From contig JAAZNT010000227.1 of assembly GCA_012798145.1 (NCBI GenBank), positions 1-10,183 on the forward strand: a stretch of DNA of 10,183 nt. The letters run 5' to 3'. Below, piece by piece: positions 1-5,036 of this stretch (within the stretch, counting starts at the first letter, position 1; each line of letters starts with the position of its first letter). Below the pieces are notes generated by a model. The model did no database searches and had not been told where the DNA came from. It saw nothing but the letters and a program-made list of their open reading frames with translations. The stretch is from Thermoanaerobaculaceae bacterium (GTDB lineage Bacteria; Acidobacteriota; UBA4820). A program made the translations under genes and the position numbers.

Positions 1-1
1 G

Positions 2-40
2 CACTCGTTTGATGATTTTAAAGAGATTGATGAGTTTTAG
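2..40 (+). pseudogene. Possible C-terminal end of a transposase-like ORF, cut by window edge
   Basis: Reading from base 2 gives HSFDDFKEIDEF followed by TAG at 38-40. The second repeat copy encodes nearly the same tail (HSFDDLKEIDEI then TAG). One of the two coding differences is a third-position change and the tail is acidic and protein-like, which suggests the end of a mobile-element gene. The upstream part is outside the window, so it is unknown whether this copy is intact. No domain can be named from 12 residues. Confidence 0.25.
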
Positions 41-79
41 GCAGGCTGGAAATGGCGAAGCCATTTACAGAGACATAAG

Positions 80-113
80 AAAAAAGATTCTGCAAAATGA
101 AATTTTGTAAGAA
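80..113 (-). terminator. Putative terminator of the leftward cassette, inside the repeat
   Basis: Read leftward, TTCT and CAAAAT pair with ATTTTG and AGAA around a TTC loop, then a T-run follows (the AAAAAA at 80-85 on the + strand). This has the layout of an intrinsic terminator, but the stem is AT-rich and weak. It lies just past the stop of the last gene of the leftward operon (220), and the same structure follows nikR in the other repeat copy. Confidence 0.4.
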
Positions 114-219
114 GATTTTTGATTATGTTTCAGGTTGCCGTAGGCAAACTGCCTGCCGATTGTTTAATTGGTTATCTTCCATTTTCTCTAATGACAGTTG
201 TTAGGAAAATTTATTTGGT

Positions 220-630
220 TTATTTTTCCTCGTAGTCAAATTCAATTTCAATATCGGGCTGGGCGGATTGAAGAGAGATCAAAGTAGCACTTATATCTCC
301 AAGTGGCTTCATATCAATATGGTTCTTATAGAAAATCGCTGTCACTTTTGTTCCTTTTCCCAATTCGCTTTCAAGATGGAGATTCCCTCCCGTAGCTTCA
401 CACGCTTGCTTTAGAAGAGGAAGCCCGAGACCATATTTTGAAGTTTTCTTTGTTGAAAAGAATGGCGAAAGCGCTTTTTTCATTGTTTCTTCGTCCATTC
501 CCTTTCCATCGTCTTCAATAACAAGAGTTAGAATATCTTTGCTTTCAATCAGTTTAATCAACACTTTTTTCGCACCGCTTTTTATAGAATTTTCAGCTAT
601 GTCAAGTATGTGAAGGGAAAGGTCTTTCAT
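220..630 (-). CDS. Small histidine-kinase-like ATPase (HATPase_c, stand-alone)
   Basis: A 136-residue GHKL ATPase domain with almost nothing else. The N-box is LHILDIAENS (E13, N14), the G1 box is EDDGKGM (residues 39-45), and SPFFSTKK plus KYGLGL (55-70) form the ATP lid and G2 box. There is no phospho-accepting histidine (DHp) domain, sensor or membrane segment, so it is not a complete sensor kinase. It could phosphorylate or bind a partner like the anti-sigma kinases, or act with the DRTGG and CBS proteins encoded upstream. The ATG at 628-630 is preferred: it starts right at the domain and lies one base past the PHP stop, whereas a longer frame from a TTG at 687 would overlap the PHP gene by over 50 bases. 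Stand-alone ATPases of this type are known in clusters with DRTGG and PHP genes near [FeFe]-hydrogenases; partner and substrate are unknown. Confidence 0.85.
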   Translation of the reverse strand: MKDLSLHILDIAENSIKSGAKKVLIKLIESKDILTLVIEDDGKGMDEETMKKALSPFFSTKKTSKYGLGLPLLKQACEATGGNLHLESELGKGTKVTAIFYKNHIDMKPLGDISATLISLQSAQPDIEIEFDYEEK

Positions 631-631
631 T

Positions 632-1366
632 TTAAATAATAACCATCCTTCCATCAATTCTTTTAAGGGCTTTTTCAAATTCCTCAAATGATGGCTCCTT
701 GATTTTGAAAAGAGTTGTTCGTTTTCCTATTTCCTCAATTCTGTGGGCGTCTGAAGAGGTTAGAGAAGTGTATTTTTCCAAAACATCTTGGATTAAGGGA
801 GATTTCCTGTCATAGCATTCGACGCCGTCAAACTTTACATTTTCCGGGAAGAAACCTAACTGTCCGATGATGCCAAATCCTTCCCTTTCAATGTGAGCAG
901 GAAGAGCCAATCCTCCCACCTTGTGAATCTCTTCAACTATTTTTACAAGCGGTTGTTTGACGGCAGAAAACAAGTTAACTTTTAAAAAGCCCAAAACTTC
1001 GTCTTTGGCATTGGCTATTACCTGATTTTCAACAACTCTTTTGTCTTTTGTTTTTTCAAGATTTTTATCAATAAACTTTTGAAATTTGTTGAGAGCTTCA
1101 AACGAGGGGAAATAACCCAAAAGATGAACTTCCTCCTTTGTTGTTATCTCCATTCCAAGAATAATTTTGAGATTTGCCTTTGAAGCGGCGTCAAAAACTC
1201 CTTTCGCATTCTTTGAAGAGTTGTGGTCTGTTATTCCGATAATATCAATTTTTTTTTGAAGTGATTTTTGCACAATATTCTGAGGCGACATCTCAAGATC
1301 GGCGCAGGGCGAAAGGCAGGTGTGGATATGGAGGTCTGCCCTGAAAATCTTTAAATCAGCCGCCAT
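632..1366 (-). CDS. PHP-domain metal-dependent phosphoesterase
   Basis: A 244-residue PHP protein, predicted to hydrolyse a phosphoester using a metal cluster bound by His and Asp/Glu. Metal-site motifs seen: DLHIHT (D11, H13, H15), GITDHN (D47, H48), E73 and H81 in the MEIT...VHLLGYFP stretch, LPAHIERE (H158) and SSDAH (D206, H208). The set looks complete, so activity is likely. It resembles the stand-alone PHP proteins related to YciV/RNase AM and the PolC/HisK PHP domains; the substrate cannot be read from the sequence. The start is ATG at 1364-1366, immediately before the domain and overlapping the upstream DRTGG gene by 11 bases. A TTG at 1402 would add 12 residues of antisense-looking composition and is less likely. 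Soluble, cytoplasmic. The cassette setting suggests a signalling or housekeeping role tied to it rather than DNA repair. Confidence 0.88.
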   Translation of the reverse strand: MAADLKIFRADLHIHTCLSPCADLEMSPQNIVQKSLQKKIDIIGITDHNSSKNAKGVFDAASKANLKIILGMEITTKEEVHLLGYFPSFEALNKFQKFIDKNLEKTKDKRVVENQVIANAKDEVLGFLKVNLFSAVKQPLVKIVEEIHKVGGLALPAHIEREGFGIIGQLGFFPENVKFDGVECYDRKSPLIQDVLEKYTSLTSSDAHRIEEIGKRTTLFKIKEPSFEEFEKALKRIDGRMVII

Positions 1367-1697
1367 TTTCAAGCAACCGGGAGAGTTTCCCCGCCGCTTC
1401 AAAAGTGTTCAGAGGCGTTGAAAGAATTGTGATTTTTTCTTCCTTGGCTTTTTCTATCGTTTCCTCTTCAATTGTTTTTGATGAGGTGATCAAGATTGCG
1501 CAATGCCCCTTCATTGCGGAAACCGCAATAATGTTTGGATGAACCTGAACCGTCAGCCACACATCTCCCTCTTTGGAGCCTGCTAAAACATCGGAAAGCA
1601 AATCTCCTGCATATCCTCCTTTTGCTTCTCTTTCAAGAAAATCCTTTCCGGCGACAACTTTTAATTTCATTTTCTTTACAATTTCCTTAACTTTCAT
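1356..1697 (-). CDS. DRTGG-domain protein (second in operon order)
   Basis: A 113-residue protein that is essentially one DRTGG-like domain. It begins MKVKEIVKKMKLKVVAG, then has the AGDLLSDVLAGSKEGDVWLT segment (about residues 30-50) and alternating strands ending ILSTPLNTFEAAGKL. It is clearly paralogous to the protein at 2613-2993: same opening, SDVLA core and T-x-L-x-x-x-E/F-A-G-x-L close. The domain is known from the middle of phosphotransacetylase-like proteins and from free-standing proteins beside [FeFe]-hydrogenase genes; a ligand-binding role is suspected, biochemical function not established. ATG at 1695-1697 follows GAGGTG with 8-base spacing and overlaps the upstream stop as ATGA, so translation is probably coupled. 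No membrane segment or signal peptide. Confidence 0.85.
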   Translation of the reverse strand: MKVKEIVKKMKLKVVAGKDFLEREAKGGYAGDLLSDVLAGSKEGDVWLTVQVHPNIIAVSAMKGHCAILITSSKTIEEETIEKAKEEKITILSTPLNTFEAAGKLSRLLENGG

Positions 1698-2608
1698 TTC
1701 AAATTCACCTCAAAAGACAATCTTGTGAATTTTCCCTTTTTTGTTCTTATCTTCAACTTGTCTGAATTATTCTGAATATTAGGCAGTCCCATTCCTGCGC
1801 CAAAGCCAAGTTCTCTTATCCAATCGGGCGCTGTTGAATAACCGGGAGTAAGCGCTTTCTTAACATCGTCAATCCCCGGACCGTTGTCGTTTGCTTCAAT
1901 TTTTGCCTTGTGCGGATCTATTTGCAGGGTCATTGTTCCGCCTTCTGAATAAATCACCATATTCATTTCTGCTTCATAAGCGCTTATTGAAACCCTTCTA
2001 ACGACATCTTTTGGCAACCCAAATTTTTCCATTGCGTCTTTAAATGCGCTTGAAACAGAGCCCGCTTTCTTAAAATCCATTTTTTCAACAGGTTTCTCCA
2101 TTTTGAAAGAGAAATCGCCTTTCAATTCAGAGTATAGAGGCAGGTGGTTTTCATCTTCTTTTTCTTCCTTTGTTTCGTAAAGGCTGCGCAATTTTTTGAA
2201 AAGACACATAACGATGTCGCTTTTGGTGAGAATCCCCACAAGTTTATTGTTATCTTTTTCAACAACGGGAAGTCTTCCGTATCCTGTTCTTTCAAAAATC
2301 TGTATCGCTTTAATCAAAGGGTCTTCAGGATGGCAGACAGTTATTTCCTTCGTCATTTTGTCTTTTATTTTTGCTGTGATTTCTCCTTTTACAAGGCATT
2401 TAATAAGGTCTTCAATGCTTATAACCCCTATCACTCTTCCTTTTTCCACGACAGGTGCGCCGGAAATAGCATTTTCCTTCAAAATCTCTCTTAATTTTTT
2501 TATGGATAAGTATGGAGAAACTTTTACAACATTTTTGCACATAGCGTCTTTGACAGAGAGAGCATAAGTCAATTCTTGACTTTTAGGAATTTTTTTTCGG
2601 ATTCCCAT
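1694..2608 (-). CDS. CBS-domain pair fused to a histidine-kinase-like ATPase
   Basis: A 304-residue fusion. Residues 17-72 and 84-140 are two CBS domains (motifs SGAPVVEKGRVIGVIS and GRLPVVEKDNNKLVGIL), which normally bind adenine nucleotides as a Bateman module. A charged linker (about 141-185) leads to a GHKL ATPase domain with N-box SISAYEAEMNMV (E214, N216), G1 DNGPGI (241-246) and G2 GFGAGMGLPNI (268-278). The ATPase half is nearer RsbW/SpoIIAB-type anti-sigma kinases than sensor kinases, with no DHp domain. Reasonable reading: the CBS pair senses AMP/ATP or a related nucleotide and sets ATPase or kinase activity. ATG at 2606-2608, four bases past the upstream gene's stop; the ribosome site is weak, so coupling is likely. 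No anti-anti-sigma (STAS) partner is visible in the window. Confidence 0.9.
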   Translation of the reverse strand: MGIRKKIPKSQELTYALSVKDAMCKNVVKVSPYLSIKKLREILKENAISGAPVVEKGRVIGVISIEDLIKCLVKGEITAKIKDKMTKEITVCHPEDPLIKAIQIFERTGYGRLPVVEKDNNKLVGILTKSDIVMCLFKKLRSLYETKEEKEDENHLPLYSELKGDFSFKMEKPVEKMDFKKAGSVSSAFKDAMEKFGLPKDVVRRVSISAYEAEMNMVIYSEGGTMTLQIDPHKAKIEANDNGPGIDDVKKALTPGYSTAPDWIRELGFGAGMGLPNIQNNSDKLKIRTKKGKFTRLSFEVNLK

Positions 2609-2612
2609 TCAA

Positions 2613-2993
2613 TTATTTTTTCTTTCTCTTTTCTGCTTTTAAAGGTTCAATCATTGTTCCCGTCAAACCCGCCTCATAAAGAACTCCGCAAGCCTCATAA
2701 AGAGGAAGTTTTGTGGCAAGTAGCACGAATCCTTTTTCTTTTGCCAATTCTATCACTTCTTTTGGCGGCTCTTTTCCTCTTACAAAAACAACTACATCAA
2801 TCTGAGCCATTTCGCAGGTGTAGATCACTTGATTTGTTGTAAGCCCCGTCAACTGAACAATTTTAGGTCTTGCGTAAGCAAGAACATCGCTCATAAGGTC
2901 AGAAGCCCCTCCGCAAAATACTTCCATCTCAAGGCGCTCTTTTCCTGCGAGAACTTTTGCGTTCAAAAGTTTCTTTATTTCGCGAATCTTCAT
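2613..2993 (-). CDS. DRTGG-domain protein (first gene of the leftward cassette)
   Basis: A 126-residue single-domain protein. It starts MKIREIKKLLNAKVLAG, has GASDLMSDVLAYARPKIVQLTG (about 30-52), then IDVVVFVRGKEPP and VLLATKLPLYEACGVLYEAG, and a basic tail AEKRKKK. It is a paralogue of the 113-residue protein two genes downstream. The ATG at 2991-2993 is chosen because it is preceded by GGGGGA at 3001-3006 with normal spacing; a start at 3023 would place codons inside the predicted promoter. It is the promoter-proximal gene, divergent from nikR, so any NikR control of this side would act here first. DRTGG proteins lack a settled function; a sensory or ligand-binding part in hydrogenase-linked signalling is inference from family context. 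Confidence 0.85.
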   Translation of the reverse strand: MKIREIKKLLNAKVLAGKERLEMEVFCGGASDLMSDVLAYARPKIVQLTGLTTNQVIYTCEMAQIDVVVFVRGKEPPKEVIELAKEKGFVLLATKLPLYEACGVLYEAGLTGTMIEPLKAEKRKKK

Positions 2994-3011
2994 TTTACAT
3001 TCCCCCTTTAA

Positions 3012-3042
3012 ATTATATATCATTTTTATTTAGATGTATAAT
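3012..3042. promoter_or_regulatory. Divergent promoters within a dyad; candidate NikR operator
   Basis: ATTATATATC (3012-3021) and GATGTATAAT (3033-3042) form an inverted repeat matching at 9 of 10 positions, spaced by 11 bases. Each arm carries a perfect -10 hexamer TATAAT: leftward at 3017-3012 for the DRTGG operon (possible -35 TATACA at 17-base spacing) and rightward at 3037-3042 for nikR. Predicted starts fall close to the ribosome sites, giving leaders of only about 10 bases. NikR binds spaced dyads; the Helicobacter-type site has an 11-base spacer, E. coli sites have 16. The half-sites match neither consensus exactly, so NikR binding is inferred from position and symmetry. Confidence 0.55.
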
Positions 3043-3058
3043 TCTTTTGGAGGTGAAA

Positions 3059-3463
3059 ATGGAAAAGGTTGTAAGATTTGGCGTCTCAATGGAAAAAGTT
3101 CTTTTAAAAGACTTTGATAAACTAATTGAAAAAAGAGGCTATTCTTCAAGATCGGAAGCACTTAGGGATCTTTTAAGAAGCGCTTTGATATCTGAAGTTA
3201 AACTTGATCCAAACGCAAATATTTTCGCTACGGTCAGCATCCTGTATAAACACTCGGAGCACCATCTTTCAGATGTGCTTGCCGATATCCAGCATAAAAA
3301 CCACTCTATAGTGATTTCAACCACGCACATTCATCTTGACTGTGATAACTGCCTTGAAGTTGTTATGCTTAAAGGAAAAGCGTCAAAAGTGAAAGAACTT
3401 GCAGAAACATTGATTAGTGTCAAAGGAGTTCGTCACGGAGGAGTTGTGTATTCAGCTAAATGA
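3059..3463 (+). CDS. nikR: Nickel-responsive regulator NikR
   Basis: A 134-residue NikR. Residues 1-45 form the ribbon-helix-helix DNA-binding domain (VVRFGVSMEKVLLKDFDKLIEKRGYSSRSE), and 52-131 the ACT-like tetramerisation and metal-binding domain. The nickel ligands of E. coli NikR (H76, H87, H89, C95) correspond to H79, H90, H92 and C98, all present in QHKNH and THIHLDCDNC. The C-terminal VKGVRHGGV is also typical. Family role: on binding Ni(II) it binds operator DNA and controls nickel uptake or nickel-enzyme genes. The ATG at 3059-3061 follows GGAGGTG with 3-base spacing to the start context and begins exactly at the domain. It is divergent from the DRTGG/CBS/PHP cassette; no nickel transporter gene is visible in the window, so the targets are likely the adjacent cassette, itself, or genes elsewhere. 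Confidence 0.95.
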   Translation: MEKVVRFGVSMEKVLLKDFDKLIEKRGYSSRSEALRDLLRSALISEVKLDPNANIFATVSILYKHSEHHLSDVLADIQHKNHSIVISTTHIHLDCDNCLEVVMLKGKASKVKELAETLISVKGVRHGGVVYSAK

Positions 3464-3492
3464 AAAAATTATATTAGATTTGTAAATAGAAC

Positions 3493-3704
3493 AAATTTTC
3501 CTAACGACTTTCACTAGAGAAAATGGAAGATAATAAACCAAACAATCGGCAGGCAGTTTGCCTTCGGCAACCTGAAACATAATCAAAAAACTTCTTACAA
3601 AATTTCATTTTGCAGAATCTTTTTTCTTATGTTTCTGTAAATGGCTTCGCCATTTTCAGCCTGCCTAAATCTCATCAATCTCTTTTAAATCATCAAACGA
3701 GTGC
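3493..3704 (-). repeat. Inverted dispersed repeat, copy 2 (212 bp)
   Basis: Ungapped reverse-complement partner of 1-212. The three hairpins map to 3639-3655, 3598-3612 and 3550-3574. In the third, the stem TTGCC/GGCAA is unchanged while the loop differs from copy 1, and the loop here is TTC on the + strand. It starts 30 bases after the nikR stop. This copy is continuous with additional element sequence up to about 3850. Confidence 0.9.
3592..3625 (+). terminator. Putative nikR terminator, inside the repeat
   Basis: Rightward transcripts from nikR meet TTCT/AGAA and CAAAAT/ATTTTG pairing around a TTC loop, followed by six T residues at 3620-3625. The geometry is that of an intrinsic terminator, though the stem is AT-rich. 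The mirror-image structure ends the leftward operon. Confidence 0.4.
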
Positions 3705-3764
3705 ACCTGCGGTGGGGGGTAATCTGCTGCGTCAGACTTCGGGGGTCAAATCCTCAATGAACAT
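3665..3764 (-). pseudogene. Transposase-like remnant: gene start and gene end in different frames
   Basis: On the minus strand GGAGGTG precedes ATG at 3764-3762 with 5-base spacing, giving MFIEDLTPEV and then TGA at 3734-3732. In another frame, after a TGA near 3743, PPKSDAADYPPPQ continues into VHSFDDLKEIDEI and stops with TAG at 3667-3665. The latter tail recurs in repeat copy 1. The simplest reading is an N-terminal start joined to a C-terminal end after deletion, or a frameshift near the CCCCC run at about 3741-3737. The pieces are too short for family assignment. Confidence 0.35.
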
Positions 3765-3830
3765 AAGTTCACCTCCGGTTTGCCCACCCTCGTCTTCCTT
3801 GCATCTTACCCCCCAGCGCCTATGTGCACT
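3700..3830. repeat. GC-rich long-range inverted repeat (possible large hairpin or RNA)
   Basis: AGTGCAC at 3700-3706 and TGGGGGGTAA at 3713-3722 pair with TTACCCCCCA (3806-3815) and GTGCACT (3824-3830): 7 plus 10 base pairs enclosing about 83 bases. Inside are smaller dyads such as TGAAC/GTTCA at about 3758-3771 and TCTG/CAGA at 3723-3736. The stretch is visibly richer in G and C than its surroundings. I could not match it to SRP RNA, 6S, tmRNA, tRNA or common riboswitch signatures. It may be the subterminal region of the mobile element. Confidence 0.5.
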
Positions 3831-3896
3831 TATCTTCCATTTTCCCTAACCAATCTCTAATCGCTTGTTAAAGTGTTTTTAATGACAAATCTGGGA

Positions 3897-4886
3897 TTAT
3901 ATTTCTAAATTCAAACCCTTAGATAAAAGCCAATCGTCGTCAAATATTGTGCTTACATAGCGAAAAGCGCTGTCGGGAAAGATTGTTACTACCCTTGCAT
4001 TTTTTGGAATGTTGGCTGAATATTTCAATATAGCGCAAAGGGCTGCTCCGCTTGAGCCTCCCGCCAAAATTCCTTCTTCTTTACAAATTTTTTTTGTGAA
4101 AAAAAACGCTTCTTCATCTGAAACCTGAATGATGTCGTCAAGAATTTCAAAATCTGCGCATCCTATTAAAAATTCATCTCCAAGCCCTTCGAGAAGATAC
4201 GGCTTTGGCTTGACAATTTTTTTTGTCTTGAAATATTGTGTGAATATTGAGCCTTCAATGTCCACAGCGATTATTTTAATTTTTGGATTTTTTTCTTTTA
4301 AGAACTTTCCCGCTCCTCCTATAGTGCCTCCAGTTCCCATCCCTGCTATTAAATAATCTATTCTGCCTTCCATTTGTTCCCATATTTCGGGACCAGTTGT
4401 ATTATAGTGCGCTTCATTGTTTTCTCTGTTGTTATGCTGGTCGGGGAAGTAAACACATTTCATCTCTCTTGCTATATTAGCGGCAAGGTGGTTGTAGGAG
4501 TTGGGTGATTCCGGAGGAAGGGTTGTGTCCGCCTTGATTGTCTCCACGCCCAAAGCGTGCAGAATCTTCAACTTTTCTTTGCTAATTGTATCTCGGACAA
4601 CCACTTTAAGTTTATATCCTCTTTGAATAGCCACAATGGCAAGACTTATTGCCATATTTCCTGATGAGTTTTCTATTATAGTGTCGCCTCGCTTTAATCT
4701 ACCCTCTTTTTCTGCCTTAAGGATCATATATTTTGCTGTTCTGTCTTTAATACTGCCAGTGGGATTCAGAAATTCAAGTTTTGCAAAAACATCAAAATCT
4801 ATATCTTTTACCGCGCCTTTAAGTTTCAAAAGAGGAGTGTTTCCTATAATATCAAGTATATTCTCAAACCTTTTGGCTTCAACCAT
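3897..4886 (-). CDS. PLP-dependent cystathionine beta-synthase / cysteine synthase family enzyme
   Basis: A 329-residue fold-type II PLP enzyme. IIGNTPLLKL (13-22) and NPTGSIKDR (41-49) mark the active site, with K47 as the PLP Schiff-base lysine; ENSSGNMAIS (72-81) is the substrate/PLP loop and AGMGTGGTIGG (near 187-197) binds the PLP phosphate. PPESPNSYNH, DQHNNREN..AHYNTTGPEIW, YLLEGLGDEF and the end FPDSAFRYVSTIFDDDWLLSKG resemble cystathionine beta-synthase more than CysK/CysM. There is no C-terminal CBS regulatory pair, so it is a catalytic-core-only form. The usual TSGNTG loop reads SSGNMA here, so substrate choice is uncertain: cystathionine, cysteine or another beta-replacement product. 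ATG at 4884-4886 follows GGAG with 5-base spacing. Divergent from the heat-shock operon; single-gene unit in view. Confidence 0.85.
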   Translation of the reverse strand: MVEAKRFENILDIIGNTPLLKLKGAVKDIDFDVFAKLEFLNPTGSIKDRTAKYMILKAEKEGRLKRGDTIIENSSGNMAISLAIVAIQRGYKLKVVVRDTISKEKLKILHALGVETIKADTTLPPESPNSYNHLAANIAREMKCVYFPDQHNNRENNEAHYNTTGPEIWEQMEGRIDYLIAGMGTGGTIGGAGKFLKEKNPKIKIIAVDIEGSIFTQYFKTKKIVKPKPYLLEGLGDEFLIGCADFEILDDIIQVSDEEAFFFTKKICKEEGILAGGSSGAALCAILKYSANIPKNARVVTIFPDSAFRYVSTIFDDDWLLSKGLNLEI

Positions 4887-4926
4887 TTTGACTCCATTTT
4901 AAAAAATCTTACAAAACCAAGAGGAT

Positions 4927-4955
4927 ATTTGACACCTTTATTAAATTTTTGTCAA
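4927..4955 (-). promoter_or_regulatory. Putative leftward promoter overlapping a dyad / degenerate HAIR
   Basis: Read leftward, TTGACA (4955-4950) is followed after 17 bases by TCAAAT (4932-4927), a weak -10. TTGACA at 4929-4934 and TGTCAA at 4950-4955 form a perfect 6-base dyad spaced by 15. The leftward strand also reads CTTGACA-N7-AATAAAG (4956-4936), matching the HspR box halves CTTGAGT and ACTCAAG at 5 of 7 each. It lies 41 bases before the PLP enzyme start. Confidence 0.4.
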
Positions 4956-5015
4956 GTGGGGATTAGTTCACAGTTGAGTTGTAACTTATTGATTTTTATA
5001 GATAAAAGAAATAGA

Positions 5016-5036
5016 CTTGACAAAATTACACTCAAG
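5016..5036 (+). promoter_or_regulatory. HAIR-like HspR operator at dnaK promoter
   Basis: CTTGACA (5016-5022), seven bases, ACTCAAG (5030-5036). The established HspR box is CTTGAGT-N7-ACTCAAG: the right half is exact, the left half matches at five of seven, and the spacing is exact. An hspR-type gene is the fourth gene of this operon, which supports negative autoregulation. No CIRCE (TTAGCACTC/GAGTGCTAA) is present between 4887 and 5103. Confidence 0.75.

Larger units (their letters stand above)
1..212 (+). repeat. Inverted dispersed repeat, copy 1 (212 bp, left edge cut)
   Basis: This stretch matches the reverse complement of 3493-3704 over its full length with no gaps and about 13 mismatches (roughly 94% identity). 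It holds three hairpins: 50-66 (AAATGGC/GCCATTT around GAA), 93-107 (CAAAAT/ATTTTG around GAA) and 131-155 (TTGCC/GGCAA around GTA, with outer CAGG/CCTG and a 4-base bulge). The third hairpin differs between copies only in its loop. The terminal-repeat motif TTATCTTCCATTTTCTCTA lies at 172-190, and similarity continues about 22 bases beyond it. The repeat begins 8 bases past the stop codon of the leftward operon. The element probably continues left of the window. Seen directly: the repeat and hairpins. Inferred: IS/MITE origin. Confidence 0.9.
3515..3850 (-). mobile_element. MITE-like, internally deleted IS remnant
   Basis: The segment is bounded by TAGAGAAAATGGAAGATAA at 3515-3533 and its inverted match at 3830-3848 (18 of 19 identical). 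Between them, on the minus strand, are a strong ribosome site with an ATG, a short start of an ORF, a C-terminal ORF tail in another frame, then the hairpin-rich repeat. That order (terminal repeat, leader, gene start, gene end, terminal repeat) is what internal deletion of an insertion sequence would leave. Similarity with copy 1 runs 22 bases beyond the terminal repeat at the low end, so the true end may lie nearer 3493. I see no convincing target-site duplication. The transposase family cannot be named. This accounts for the 430-base gap between nikR and the PLP enzyme. Confidence 0.6.

Noticed and set aside
631..687. Longer N-terminus for the small ATPase (TTG at 687)
   Set aside because: It would read through the PHP coding end in another frame and adds residues outside the domain; the ATG at 628-630 fits the 1-base gap pattern of the operon.
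3730..3760. tRNA T-arm-like string (GGGGGTCAAATCCTC)
   Set aside because: The surrounding bases give no acceptor, anticodon or D arm of tRNA geometry; the string falls inside the mobile-element remnant.
3700..3830. SRP RNA or c-di-GMP riboswitch (GGGCAAACC and GGAAG strings on the minus strand)
   Set aside because: The conserved SRP domain IV core (GUCAGG, GGAAGG, AGCAGC in order) is not present in the right arrangement, and the second half of the riboswitch aptamer is absent.
3610..3849. Open frame of 79 codons on the + strand across the MITE-like element
   Set aside because: It reads antisense through hairpins, the terminal repeat and the transposase-like remnant, has no ribosome site and no protein-like pattern; best explained as a chance frame in a repeat.
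3485..3890. 6-bp target-site duplication ACAAAT at 3491-3496 and 3885-3890
   Set aside because: The first copy overlaps sequence shared with the other repeat copy, so it belongs to the repeat rather than to flanking host DNA; chance similarity is likely.
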